DNA from: Corynebacterium lizhenjunii
GTDB lineage: Bacteria > Actinomycetota > Actinomycetes > Mycobacteriales > Mycobacteriaceae
Assembly: GCF_011038655.2 (NCBI RefSeq)
Contig: NZ_CP064954.1
Coordinates: 2,418,001 to 2,482,000 of the forward strand
DNA: 64,000 nucleotides
Reading direction: 5' to 3'
The translations under genes and the position numbers were made by a program. This document shows positions 9,134 to 17,935 of the stretch, one piece after another; position 1 is the first letter of the stretch, and each line of letters opens with the position of its first letter. The notes under the pieces were generated by a model, which saw nothing but the letters and a program-made list of their open reading frames with translations, did no database searches and had not been told where the DNA came from.

Positions 9134-11044
9134 GTGCAGCTATCTGTGCAGCAACGCCGCATCAATAAGCGCCACCGCACCCCCTGGCTGATGCCGGTCA
9201 CCGCAGTCCTGGCCTCCGTGGCTGTCTTCGGCGCCGCTGCATTCGGCAGCAATTCCATTCTCAAAACCCAGGAATTTGGCTCCGGCCCCATTTCTGCCAG
9301 TGTCTCCGAGGTCAGTTTCGGCGACGGCCACAACACCGTGGTCGATGACCCAGCCATCGCCACCCAGGGTGAGGGCGGCGGCCCCCGCGCTGTCAAGGAA
9401 TTCCACCGCGATGAGCCTTTCTCCCAGTTTGCCCTGACCTGGACTGGCGAGCGCGACGTGGTGGCCTTCGTGCGCGCCAAGCAACCCGACGGCTCCTGGT
9501 CCGAGTGGTTTGCCGCAGATCCCATCGGTACCGCCGATAACACCGGCACCAAGACCGGCACCGAGCTCATCTACGTCGGCCGCACCACCGATGTGCAGGT
9601 TTCCGTGGGCAATGTTGACTTGTTTGCCGATGCCCCCGATGGTGCCGCGCCTGCCGATGCCGCCGGTGCCTCCCGCACCCTGCCCAGCGACTTGGACGTG
9701 GTCTTTATCGACGGTAAGCCCCAAGACGGCATTGCCCCCATGGCGGACCTGCGCAGCGCCAACGCTCCTGCCATCGTCAGCCGCGCGGGCTGGGGTGCTA
9801 ACGAGGCCACCCGCTGCCAGCAGCCCACCTACGACAACAACATTCAGGCGCTAACCCTGCACCACACCGCCGGCGCCAATGGTTATAGCAAGGCGGAAGC
9901 AGCCGGCATTGTCCGCGGCATCTACGAGTACCACGCGCGCACCCTGGGCTGGTGCGACATCGGATACAACGTCCTGGTGGACCGCTTTGGCACCATCTAC
10001 GAGGGCCGCTTTGGTGGCCTGGACCGCAACGTCCAAGGCGCCCACGTGGGTGGGTTTAACGCCAATAACTGGGGCATTTCCATGATGGGCAACTACTCCA
10101 CCGCGCAGCCCTCCCAGGCCATGCTGGATTCGGTGGCTGAGGTTGCGGGCTGGCGTGCGGCAGTAGCTGGCATCGACCCAGCAGGCACCACCAGCCTGCG
10201 CTCCGGTGGCTTCGGCGGCAGCAAGTACGCAGCCGGCACCTACTACACCGGGCCGACGTTCATGGGCCACGGCGACCTGCACAACACGGAGTGCCCGGGC
10301 CGCAACACCTTGCCGCACTGGCCAGAGATCCGCCGTAAGGCCTCTATGAAGGCCCAAGCCGTAGCCAACGGTCACGGCAAGCCGCTGACACTGACGCAAG
10401 CTCCGGGTGGTACCGCGCCCGGCGCTAACGCACCCAGCGCCCCTGGCACGCCGCGCATTCCTGGCGGGGTGCCTGGCACGCCCGGCGCCCCGGCTGCCCC
10501 CGACGCCGTGACGTCCTCTCTGGGCAGCAAGGAAATTCCGGCGTCTACCATCCAGGCTGTGGTCGGCATCGCAGCCGCACTGGCCGGTATTGCAGTGGCT
10601 GCCAACCATGGCGGCGAGGCTGGCAAGACCCTGGACCCGGACAAGCGGGTTATGGGAGGCCTGACCGTGGGCGAAGTCCCCACCATCATCTCCAAGGTGG
10701 TCACACTGACCGGCAATGAGGGGCTGAGCCAAACCTGGACCGCCGTGCTCAACGGCTTCGGTCCCCTGCTGGGGCTGCCCATTGGCGGGCCGGACCTGGC
10801 GGGTATCGACCGTAATGTCTTGTACCAGCTCTTTAGCAACGGCGTGGTGCTCTCTTCCAAGGACACCGGCACTCACGCGCTGGTGGGCGACGTGGCCAAG
10901 GCGTGGATGAAGAACCCGGAGAAGCTGGGCCTGCCCACGTCCGACCAGTACTCAGTGAACGGGACTACGCTGCGGGTGGACTTCCAGGGCGGCCACATTA
11001 CCGTCGACCCGGCTAGCGGCGACGTCAACGTCTTCGCCGACTAG
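9134..11044 (+). CDS. Secreted N-acetylmuramoyl-L-alanine amidase with LGFP repeats
   Basis: A PGRP/amidase-2 type zinc hydrolase predicted to cut the bond between muramic acid and L-alanine in peptidoglycan. I start it at a GTG six bases after GAGGAG; an upstream in-frame GTG at 9095 has no such site. After a basic N-terminus and one hydrophobic segment (about residues 20-40) comes a beta-rich region, then the amidase fold with TLHHTAGANG (first zinc His) and GHGDLHNTECPG (second His and Cys). A Pro/Gly/Ala linker follows, then LGFP-type repeats (LGLPIGG, LGLPTSDQY) thought to hold proteins in the mycolate layer. A homologous amidase lies next to glf in mycobacteria (Rv3811). Confidence 0.9.
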   Translation: MQLSVQQRRINKRHRTPWLMPVTAVLASVAVFGAAAFGSNSILKTQEFGSGPISASVSEVSFGDGHNTVVDDPAIATQGEGGGPRAVKEFHRDEPFSQFALTWTGERDVVAFVRAKQPDGSWSEWFAADPIGTADNTGTKTGTELIYVGRTTDVQVSVGNVDLFADAPDGAAPADAAGASRTLPSDLDVVFIDGKPQDGIAPMADLRSANAPAIVSRAGWGANEATRCQQPTYDNNIQALTLHHTAGANGYSKAEAAGIVRGIYEYHARTLGWCDIGYNVLVDRFGTIYEGRFGGLDRNVQGAHVGGFNANNWGISMMGNYSTAQPSQAMLDSVAEVAGWRAAVAGIDPAGTTSLRSGGFGGSKYAAGTYYTGPTFMGHGDLHNTECPGRNTLPHWPEIRRKASMKAQAVANGHGKPLTLTQAPGGTAPGANAPSAPGTPRIPGGVPGTPGAPAAPDAVTSSLGSKEIPASTIQAVVGIAAALAGIAVAANHGGEAGKTLDPDKRVMGGLTVGEVPTIISKVVTLTGNEGLSQTWTAVLNGFGPLLGLPIGGPDLAGIDRNVLYQLFSNGVVLSSKDTGTHALVGDVAKAWMKNPEKLGLPTSDQYSVNGTTLRVDFQGGHITVDPASGDVNVFAD

Positions 11045-11056
11045 CACCCGGCCCCT

Positions 11057-12520
11057 TTACGCCCAGTCGAAGCTGCGCTCCACCGCACGCTTCCACTGGG
11101 CGTAGATGTCTTCACGGTCGGTCTGCGGGCGCCAGGTACGTTCCGGGACCACCAGCGCTGCGATGTCGTCGAGGGAGCTCCAGCACCCGGCGCCCACCCC
11201 GGCGGCGAAAGCGGCGCCCAGCGCAGTCGTTTCAATCTCTACCGGCCGGGTCACCTCGGCCTGGAGGATGTCGGCCTGCAGCTGCATCAACAGATTATTG
11301 GCCACCATGCCGCCGTCGACACGCAGCTGGCACAGTTCCACGCCAGAGTCCGCGACCATGGCCTCTACCACCTCGCGGGTCTGGAAACAGGTGGCCTCCA
11401 GCGCCGCCCGAGTAATATGCGAGCGGTCCGCGAAGCGGGTCAAGCCCACGATGACCCCGCGGGCATCGGGCCGCCAGTGCGGGGCAAACAGCCCAGAGAA
11501 CGCAGGCACAATGTAGACCCCACCGTTGTCCGCAGCAGCTATGCTTTCCGATGCCCCCGCCGAAGGGATAATGCCCAGCTGGTCCCGCAGCCATTGAATA
11601 AGCGATCCGCCCACGGCCACCGAGCCCTCCAGGGCATAGACCGGGGGTTGGCCGTCTTGCTGGAAAGCCACGGTGGACAGCAGACCGTGTTGCGAAAACC
11701 TCAGCTCAGATCCGGTGTTGAGCAGCAAAAACAGCCCAGTACCGTAGGTATTCTTCGCTTGTCCGGACGCAAACGCGCCCTGGCCGAAGAGCGCCGATTG
11801 TTGGTCCCCCAAAATCCCGGTGATGGGCACCCCAGAGAGCGTGCCGCGGTGGCGCACCGCGCCGAAATGCCCGATGGAGGCCCGGATCTGTGGCAGCACC
11901 TCCAGCGGTACCCCCACCCGCTCGCACAATTGCGGGTCCCAGCCCAGGGTGCGCAGATCCATCAACAAAGTCCGCGAGGCGTTGGTGACGTCCGTGGCGT
12001 GCACCTTGCCCTCAGTCAGGTTCCACAGCAACCAGGTGTCCATGGTCCCCGCCAGCAGCTCGCCGGCAGCTGCACGCTGGCGAGCCCCCTCCACGTGGTC
12101 CAAAATCCAGGCAATCTTGGGCCCAGCCGGATAGGAATTAGCCAGCAGTCCCGTGCGCTGGTTCCACCACTGCTGGTCCGTATCGGGACCAAAGCGCTGT
12201 GCCGTGCGGGTATCTTGCCACACGATGGCGTTATAGATCGGCTGGCCGGTGGCCTTGTCCCACACCACGGCGGTCTCGCGCTGGTTGGTTATCCCCAGTG
12301 CGGAGACATCCGTTGCAGTAATGTCTAGCTCCACCATCGCTTCGCTGACCACCCGGCGGGTGTTATTCCAGATCTCTACCGGGTCATGTTCCACCCAGCC
12401 TTGCTGAGGCAAAATCTGGCGGTGTTCGTGTTGGGCAGAAGAGACAATCCGGCCTTCCTCGTTGATAAACACGCAACGGGTAGACGTGGTCCCCTGATCG
12501 ATGGCTGCAATCAACGTCAC
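11057..12520 (-). CDS. glpK: Glycerol kinase
   Basis: This FGGY-family kinase phosphorylates glycerol to glycerol 3-phosphate in the cytoplasm. The N-terminal phosphate-binding loop [11 protein letters not shown] (residues 4-14), the glycerol-site WVEHDP block and the C-terminal [10 protein letters not shown] / GAAFAAGVG adenosine motif are all visible. At 487 residues it is slightly shorter than the usual 495-510. The start is GTG, one base after the stop of the HAD gene, with only a weak ribosome site, so it is probably translated by coupling. It converges on the amidase gene with 12 bp between stops. Confidence 0.95.
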   Translation of the reverse strand: MTLIAAIDQGTTSTRCVFINEEGRIVSSAQHEHRQILPQQGWVEHDPVEIWNNTRRVVSEAMVELDITATDVSALGITNQRETAVVWDKATGQPIYNAIVWQDTRTAQRFGPDTDQQWWNQRTGLLANSYPAGPKIAWILDHVEGARQRAAAGELLAGTMDTWLLWNLTEGKVHATDVTNASRTLLMDLRTLGWDPQLCERVGVPLEVLPQIRASIGHFGAVRHRGTLSGVPITGILGDQQSALFGQGAFASGQAKNTYGTGLFLLLNTGSELRFSQHGLLSTVAFQQDGQPPVYALEGSVAVGGSLIQWLRDQLGIIPSAGASESIAAADNGGVYIVPAFSGLFAPHWRPDARGVIVGLTRFADRSHITRAALEATCFQTREVVEAMVADSGVELCQLRVDGGMVANNLLMQLQADILQAEVTRPVEIETTALGAAFAAGVGAGCWSSLDDIAALVVPERTWRPQTDREDIYAQWKRAVERSFDWA

Positions 12521-12521
12521 G

Positions 12522-13370
12522 TTAGAACCACCGCTCTAGCACCGCAGCCACCCCGGCGGCATGGTTGGGCGGCGCCACGTAATCTGCGGCTTCCTTCACC
12601 TGCGGGGCGGCATTATCCATAGCCACCCCCAGGCCAGCCCACTGCAGCATCTCTACATCATTGGGCATATCCCCAAAGGCAATGGTGCGGTGCTGCTCCA
12701 CCCCATAGTGACGCGCCAACCATTCCACCCCGGCAGCCTTGGTGACCCCCGGTGCGGCGACTTCCAAAATTCCGGCATCCATCGAGTACGTCACGTGCGC
12801 CAGTTGCGGGTCAATGTGCGGACTAATCAGATCGTAGAGCTGCGGGGCGGACAGCTGCGTGTTACGCAGCAACAGCTTCACCGCAGGCTGGGCCACCACC
12901 TCCGCGGTCGGCGCCACCCCAAAGCCATCAAACATGGCGTTTTCTGAATACAGCGGGTCCACCACATAGAGCTCTTCTACTGGGTCCAGGCTAGAAGTCC
13001 CGGCGCGCTCTACCCCGATGGCAATCCCCCCATGGCTTGCCATCGCCTCATGTGCAGCCGCAACAACCTGGGCCAGTACCGGCGCGGACAGTTCGGTCGA
13101 ACGCACTACCTGGTCCCGGTGGGCATCATAAATGACTGCCCCATTGCTGGTCACGCACAACGGACGCAACGGCAGCTGCTCCACAACGGGAGCAATCCAG
13201 CGGTACGGCCGCCCAGTGGATAGTGCAAAATGAGCCCCGGCTGCTACCGCGCGCACCACGGCATCCCGGTTGCGCGGGGGAACGCGATGGTTGCGGTCCA
13301 AAAAAGTGCCGTCAATATCGCTGGCAATAAGCCGCGGCGCCGGAATATCCAACAGGGACTCAGTGTGCAT
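12522..13370 (-). CDS. HAD-superfamily phosphatase, Cof-type (class IIB)
   Basis: The 282-residue cytosolic protein has the HAD nucleophile motif SDIDGTFLD near residue 17, motif II in [10 protein letters not shown] (Thr after Ser) and motif IV in [12 protein letters not shown] near the C-terminus, with the Cof-type cap between them. The substrate is not predictable; family members hydrolyse sugar phosphates or flavin phosphates. The ATG has a good GGAGATATAA leader. It lies between plsC-like and glpK in a minus-strand run with gaps of 1-11 bp, so it is likely cotranscribed from serS. Confidence 0.88.
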   Translation of the reverse strand: MHTESLLDIPAPRLIASDIDGTFLDRNHRVPPRNRDAVVRAVAAGAHFALSTGRPYRWIAPVVEQLPLRPLCVTSNGAVIYDAHRDQVVRSTELSAPVLAQVVAAAHEAMASHGGIAIGVERAGTSSLDPVEELYVVDPLYSENAMFDGFGVAPTAEVVAQPAVKLLLRNTQLSAPQLYDLISPHIDPQLAHVTYSMDAGILEVAAPGVTKAAGVEWLARHYGVEQHRTIAFGDMPNDVEMLQWAGLGVAMDNAAPQVKEAADYVAPPNHAAGVAAVLERWF

Positions 13371-13381
13371 TTATATCTCCG

Positions 13382-14317
13382 CTAACGCTCCTTGCGCAGC
13401 CTCCGCCAGGCCTTGCGCACCTTCTTGGCCAGCTTAGCGTCCAATTTGCGTTCCGTCTTGGCCCGCTTCCGCGCGGCCTTCTCCTCGCGCTCGCGGGCCT
13501 TGCGCGCTCGGTCTGCCTCATCCATGCGATTAGCCTCTTCCAGCGTCGGCGCGGTACCGCCCAACGCTGCGGGCTGCCACGGCTGCCCCGGGGGGAAAGG
13601 ACCATACTCGGCTTCGTATTCCGCGCGCGCCTGGGCCAGCAGCTCCTCCATCGCCGCCTTCAGGGCCGCAGTATCCGCCGCAGCGTCCCCACTCAGCTCC
13701 AGCGGCTGGCCCACATAAATGAGCACCGGCGTACCCGTGCGGCCCAGATTCTTCTTCCCGCCCTTGGCCCAGATGCGCTGAGAACCCCAGGTGACCATGG
13801 GGATCAAGGGGGCATCGGCAGTGTAGGCAATGCGAGCGGCACCATTTTTGAAATCCTTGAGCTCAAAGCTGCGGGAGATGGTGGCCTCAGGGAAAATGGT
13901 GACCAAGCGCCCGGAGCGCAGGTGGTCCACGGCCTCATCAATGGCCGCGGCACCGGCGGCGCGGTCCACTGGCACGTGGCGCATGGCGCGCATAGCTCTG
14001 CCCAACACCGGCACCTCAAAGACTTCCTTCTTAGCCATAAAGCGCGCCAGGCGGCGCCCGCGCAGGTAGGCCGGAATCTCGCCGAAGATGAAGTCGTAAT
14101 AGCCCGTGTGGTTCATAGCCAGCAGCGCCGGACCGAACTGCGGGACGTTTTCCACCCCGCGGGCCGTCACGCGAATGCCTTGGAAGCGCAACACTCGCTC
14201 CAACAGGGAGATTGCGAGCTGATACACCCGCTCGCCTGCCTCCGCGTGGCGCGGTAGCTGCGGCAGGGAAGCGGGCACGCGCACCAGGCCATTGCGCAGT
14301 TCCATAGTCTCCCCCAT
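13382..14317 (-). CDS. 1-acyl-glycerol-3-phosphate acyltransferase-like (PlsC family)
   Basis: This membrane-associated acyltransferase carries the PlsC motifs: NHTGYYDF (NHX4D), the FPEATIS variant of FPEGT, and PLIPMV. The 311-residue protein ends in a strongly basic Lys/Arg-rich tail of about 50 residues, likely a membrane-binding or coiled segment. It follows serS by 3 bp. Two Met codons (residues 1 and 5) compete as the start; the second has GGGGGAG immediately upstream. Substrate is unproven: phospholipid synthesis is the default, acylation of a glycolipid is possible. Confidence 0.85.
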   Translation of the reverse strand: MGETMELRNGLVRVPASLPQLPRHAEAGERVYQLAISLLERVLRFQGIRVTARGVENVPQFGPALLAMNHTGYYDFIFGEIPAYLRGRRLARFMAKKEVFEVPVLGRAMRAMRHVPVDRAAGAAAIDEAVDHLRSGRLVTIFPEATISRSFELKDFKNGAARIAYTADAPLIPMVTWGSQRIWAKGGKKNLGRTGTPVLIYVGQPLELSGDAAADTAALKAAMEELLAQARAEYEAEYGPFPPGQPWQPAALGGTAPTLEEANRMDEADRARKAREREEKAARKRAKTERKLDAKLAKKVRKAWRRLRKER

Positions 14318-14320
14318 GGC

Positions 14321-15601
14321 TTAGGCCTCAGTCTGCTTCTGCTGCGCGCGCGGCACCAGCACGTCCTTGCCCACAAAGGGACGCAGGGCCTGCGGCACCA
14401 CCACGGAACCATCAGCCTGCTGGTGGTTTTCTAAGATAGCCACCAGCCAACGGGTGGTAGCCAGGGTGCCGTTGAGCGTGGCGGCGTACTGGGACTTGCC
14501 GGACTCGTCGCGGTAGCGGGTGGACAAACGGCGCGCCTGGAAGGTGGTGCAGTTTGAGGTGGAGGTCAGCTCGCGGTAGGCGCCCTGCGTGGGCACCCAG
14601 GCTTCATTGTCGAACTTGCGCGCCGCCGAAGAGCCCAAGTCCCCGCCGGCGATGTCGATGGTGCGGTACGGCAGCTCCATGGCATCGAGCATGTCCTTTT
14701 CCATCTGCAGCAGCTTGCGGTGCTGCTCCTGGGCGTCCTCCGGCTTGCAGTATACAAACATTTCCAGTTTGTCGAATTGGTGCACGCGCAAAATGCCCCG
14801 GGTGTCCTTGCCATGGGAGCCAGCCTCGCGGCGGAAGCAGGAAGACCACCCGGCGTATTGGATGGGGCCATTAGACAGATCAATAATCTCATCCTTGTGG
14901 TAGCCAGCCAGGGCCACCTCAGAGGTGCCCACCAGGTAGAGGTCATCTGCCGGTAGGTAATAAATCTCATCCGCGTGCTGGCCCAAAAAGCCCGTGCCAG
15001 CCATGATTTCCGGGCGCACCAGCACCGGCGGGATCATCAGCTGGAAACCTGCCTCGCGGGCCTTCTGGGCTGCCAACATCAGCATGCCCAGCTGCAAGAA
15101 GGCGCCATCGCCCGTGAGGTAATAGAAACGGGCGCCACCCACCTTGGCTCCGCGCTTGACATCAATAAGCCCCAGGGACTCGCCTAATTCCAGGTGATCC
15201 TTCGGCTCAAAGTCGAACTCCGGAATGGTGCCTACTTCTTCCAACACAATGAAGTCATCCTCGCCGCCTGCGGGGGCACCTTCAACCACGTTGGAAATCT
15301 GGAATTGCAGCTCGTTGACCTCGGCCTCCGCCTGGGCCTGCTCAGCTTCCGCGGCCTTAACCTTGGCCTTGAGCTCATTGGAGCCCTCCAGCAGCGCAGG
15401 GCGCTCCTCCGGGGAGGCCTGCCCAATCTTTTTACCAAAGGCCTTCTGCTCGCTACGCAGCTGGTCCGCTTGCACAATCGCTGCCCTGCGGCGCTCATCG
15501 GCACTAATCAGCTGGTCCACCAGCGCCGGGTCCTCACCACGGGTGATTTGGGACTGCCGGACTACGTCGGGGTTTTCGCGGAGAAACTTGAGATCAATCA
15601 C
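14321..15601 (-). CDS. serS: Seryl-tRNA synthetase
   Basis: This class II aminoacyl-tRNA synthetase charges tRNA-Ser. The 426-residue protein shows the N-terminal coiled-coil tRNA-binding arm (about residues 30-105, rich in Glu/Lys/Ala) and the class II core: motif 2 region [21 protein letters not shown] and motif 3 near [17 protein letters not shown]. The start is GTG without a clear ribosome site. It heads a minus-strand run serS, plsC-like, HAD, glpK and is divergent from the farR-like gene, with 78 bp between starts. Confidence 0.97.
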   Translation of the reverse strand: MIDLKFLRENPDVVRQSQITRGEDPALVDQLISADERRRAAIVQADQLRSEQKAFGKKIGQASPEERPALLEGSNELKAKVKAAEAEQAQAEAEVNELQFQISNVVEGAPAGGEDDFIVLEEVGTIPEFDFEPKDHLELGESLGLIDVKRGAKVGGARFYYLTGDGAFLQLGMLMLAAQKAREAGFQLMIPPVLVRPEIMAGTGFLGQHADEIYYLPADDLYLVGTSEVALAGYHKDEIIDLSNGPIQYAGWSSCFRREAGSHGKDTRGILRVHQFDKLEMFVYCKPEDAQEQHRKLLQMEKDMLDAMELPYRTIDIAGGDLGSSAARKFDNEAWVPTQGAYRELTSTSNCTTFQARRLSTRYRDESGKSQYAATLNGTLATTRWLVAILENHQQADGSVVVPQALRPFVGKDVLVPRAQQKQTEA

Positions 15602-15679
15602 GCGTGCAAGTCTAGCGCACCGCCCCGGAAGGACCCTAGCCTTGCCCGGTCATAACCAGCCACCATAAGATGAGGAAAT

Positions 15680-16483
15680 ATGAACGCCTCCACGTCTGCC
15701 ACCCGCCCCGACCCGGCCGCCGTTTTGGCACGTTCCTCTGCCCGCATCTCTCCCGATGCCCCCGCGCCCAAGCACGCCCAATTGCGCGACATTCTCTCCC
15801 ACCTCTGCCGCACCGAATTGCGCCCAGGCGACTTGCTTCCCGGTGAGCGCGTACTGGAAGAAACCTACGGTGTCTCCCGCATTACGGTGCGCCGTGCCAT
15901 CGGGGATTTGGTCGCCGCCGGCCAGCTGCGTCGCGTGCGCGGTAAAGGCACCTTCGTAGCCCCCAACCCACTGGTCTCCCGGCTCCACCTGGCCTCTTTT
16001 TCAGATGAGATGGGCGCCCAAGACGTCCAGGCTTCTTCCAAGATTTTGCTGGGCGGGCGCTCCACTGCCCCCGAAGACGTGACCGACTTCTTCGGCACCC
16101 CACCGGAGGTCCCCCACACTCACCTGCGCCGCCTACGCTTGGGCGACGGGGAACCCTATTCCATTGACGATGGCTGGTACAACTCAGCTTACGTCCCCAA
16201 CCTGCTAGAAAATGACATTTATAAGTCCGTCTACCACATTCTGGACACTGACTTTAACGTCCCCATCACGGAGGCCGACCAGACGGTCACTGCCGTAGCT
16301 GCAGATGAGGAAGTCGCCCGCCTGCTCGATGTCAGCCCCGGCACCCCACTGCTGCACATCATCCGCTACTCCCGCTCCGGCACCAAACCGGTGGAATGGT
16401 GCTCCTCCGTCTACCGCACGGACCGCTACCATCTCTCCGCCCGGGTGGGACGGGCGCTGGACGCCCCACTACCGCGGACCTGA
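15680..16483 (+). CDS. farR: GntR/HutC-family transcriptional regulator (FarR-like)
   Basis: A 267-residue regulator with a winged helix near residues 30-95 (GERVLEETYGVSRITVRRAI, then the wing RVRGKGTFV) and a UTRA-type effector domain after it (EWCSSVYRTDRYHLSA at the C-terminus). The ATG follows GAGGAAAT. It is divergent from serS, as farR is in C. glutamicum, where FarR influences amino-acid biosynthesis genes. The gene name rests on synteny. Its 3' end overlaps the convergent membrane gene by 15 bp, and a piece of its 3' end is duplicated near 17051. Confidence 0.82.
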   Translation: MNASTSATRPDPAAVLARSSARISPDAPAPKHAQLRDILSHLCRTELRPGDLLPGERVLEETYGVSRITVRRAIGDLVAAGQLRRVRGKGTFVAPNPLVSRLHLASFSDEMGAQDVQASSKILLGGRSTAPEDVTDFFGTPPEVPHTHLRRLRLGDGEPYSIDDGWYNSAYVPNLLENDIYKSVYHILDTDFNVPITEADQTVTAVAADEEVARLLDVSPGTPLLHIIRYSRSGTKPVEWCSSVYRTDRYHLSARVGRALDAPLPRT

Positions 16484-17008
16484 AAAGAGCTTAGCCGTGC
16501 CCTCTCGGTCCGCACGCAGCAGCAATAGGACATACATAGTGGTGCACGCGATAATGGCAATGGATTGGCCATACCAAAGCCATGGAGTATATCCCATCGG
16601 CACAAGGTCTTGTAGAAAACATAGGTATATCGCTGTAGAGGTCCCAGTACCCATAAACCATGACAAGCACAAAAATTCCGGCAGGCTGTACGCCCGACGA
16701 AACGCCAGCCACCTGCACAACGCCCACATGACTACCGCACCGCCCATAAGTGGTAGCACATCCTCAAAAAGCCCCCGGTAGCCATTAGGCACCCCGAATG
16801 CCGCTGGCAAAGCAGCTAGCCCGTACCACGTTGCAACGATAGCCATGCCACACAGGAACGCAGCGCCTAAACTAACCACTAGCCGCTCAAGCGCCCGGCG
16901 GCCGCCCCTACGGGCTTCCATCACCACCGCAAGGATACCGAAACAAGCCGCAGGGATAAAAGGATTCACAATGAGGTTGATCAGAACCTCCAGGACGATA
17001 CTGGCCAT
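16469..17008 (-). CDS. Hypothetical membrane protein, tandem paralog 1
   Basis: A 179-residue protein with five or so hydrophobic segments and no recognised family. I start it at the ATG with GGAG nine bases upstream. It shares long blocks with the next gene: GGRRALERLVVSL, GYRGLFED, PEFLCL and QDLVPM, so the two are recent tandem paralogs. GC content is below that of the flanking core genes. It is convergent with and overlaps farR by 15 bp, which suggests insertion by rearrangement rather than ancient neighbours. Confidence 0.75.
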   Translation of the reverse strand: MASIVLEVLINLIVNPFIPAACFGILAVVMEARRGGRRALERLVVSLGAAFLCGMAIVATWYGLAALPAAFGVPNGYRGLFEDVLPLMGGAVVMWALCRWLAFRRAYSLPEFLCLSWFMGTGTSTAIYLCFLQDLVPMGYTPWLWYGQSIAIIACTTMYVLLLLRADREGTAKLFSGPR

Positions 17009-17050
17009 TTCTATCTGCTCCAATCGGGGTCTCTTTACCTAGGGCGCGGG

Positions 17051-17086
17051 CCGCTACCATCTCTCCGCGCGGGTGGGCCGGGCACT
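17051..17086 (+). pseudogene. Relict of the farR-like gene 3' end
   Basis: A stretch beginning CCGCTACCATCTCTCCGC is almost identical to 16423-16458 inside the farR-like gene (three substitutions in 36 bp). It encodes the same RYHLSARVGRAL reading with no gene upstream. It lies between the two paralogous membrane genes exactly where a tandem duplication of farR-3' end plus membrane gene would leave it. Confidence 0.8.
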
Positions 17087-17199
17087 AGAGATGCCAAACT
17101 GTACGGATCACCGCAGCCCCAGCGACGATCACCAAGGCTGACTCGCCCACAACACTGAAAGATTTATAATCTGATCATCTCCACATAATCACCCAGTAC

Positions 17200-17748
17200 T
17201 CAAATAAAAAGGTCCCTTCGAAATTCGACCTGGCCCTTGCCTGACCTGTCCGCAAGCAGAACCATGGCGATGAACATAACGAGGAACGCGATAGCGGCGC
17301 TAGCTGTGCCGTACGCCATCCACGGAATATATGCCATTGGCACCAAATCTTGTCCGAAACAAAGGTACAATCCTGTTGAAACACCAGTACCTATAAACCA
17401 TGGCAGGCACAGGAATTCCGGTACGCTGTACGCCCGACACCACGCCAACCAGCTGTACAGCCCACACATGGCGACAACAGCGCCCCCAACGGGCAGCGCG
17501 TCTTCAAAAAGCCCTCGGTAACCAACGGGTACCCCAAATTGCCCTGGCAAAGCAGCTATCCAATACCAGGTTGCAGTGGTGGACGCTCCGCAAAGGAACG
17601 CAGCGACTAAACTAACCACTAGCCGCTCAAGCGCCCGGCGGCCGCCCCTTTTGCGGGTCGCCACCACTGCGGGAATGACAAAACAAGCCGCGGGGATAAA
17701 AGGATTAAAAACAAGGTTGACCACAACCTCCAGGACGATATAGGCCAT
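17200..17748 (-). CDS. Hypothetical membrane protein, tandem paralog 2
   Basis: A 182-residue paralog of the gene at 16469-17008, with the same arrangement of hydrophobic segments and the same conserved blocks (ALERLVVSL, GYRGLFEDALP, EFLCLPWF). It starts at an ATG preceded by GGAGCGGAGA. The C-terminal tail is longer and charged. The 10-bp sequence CTCCAATCGG occurs just upstream of both paralogs, marking the edge of the duplicated unit. Function unknown. The gap 17764-17935 holds no gene that I can see. Confidence 0.75.
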   Translation of the reverse strand: MAYIVLEVVVNLVFNPFIPAACFVIPAVVATRKRGGRRALERLVVSLVAAFLCGASTTATWYWIAALPGQFGVPVGYRGLFEDALPVGGAVVAMCGLYSWLAWCRAYSVPEFLCLPWFIGTGVSTGLYLCFGQDLVPMAYIPWMAYGTASAAIAFLVMFIAMVLLADRSGKGQVEFRRDLFI

Positions 17749-17935
17749 TTGTCTCCGCTCCAATCGGAACTTCTACGATTACCAGTAACAGGTGGCATCC
17801 AATCACCCATTAAAATCCAACGAATCCTACTTTTATTCTCAGCAAGGAGGCTGAGCGTTCCGCTTTAGAAGCGCCCCGGAATGAGAGAGAAAATATCTCG
17901 GTGCCTCACAGCTCTCCTAGCAAGGCTATTCCTAA

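Noticed and set aside
9851-10876. Minus-strand frame of over 300 codons opposite the LGFP amidase
   Set aside because: Shadow frame of high-GC coding sequence; composition is not protein-like.
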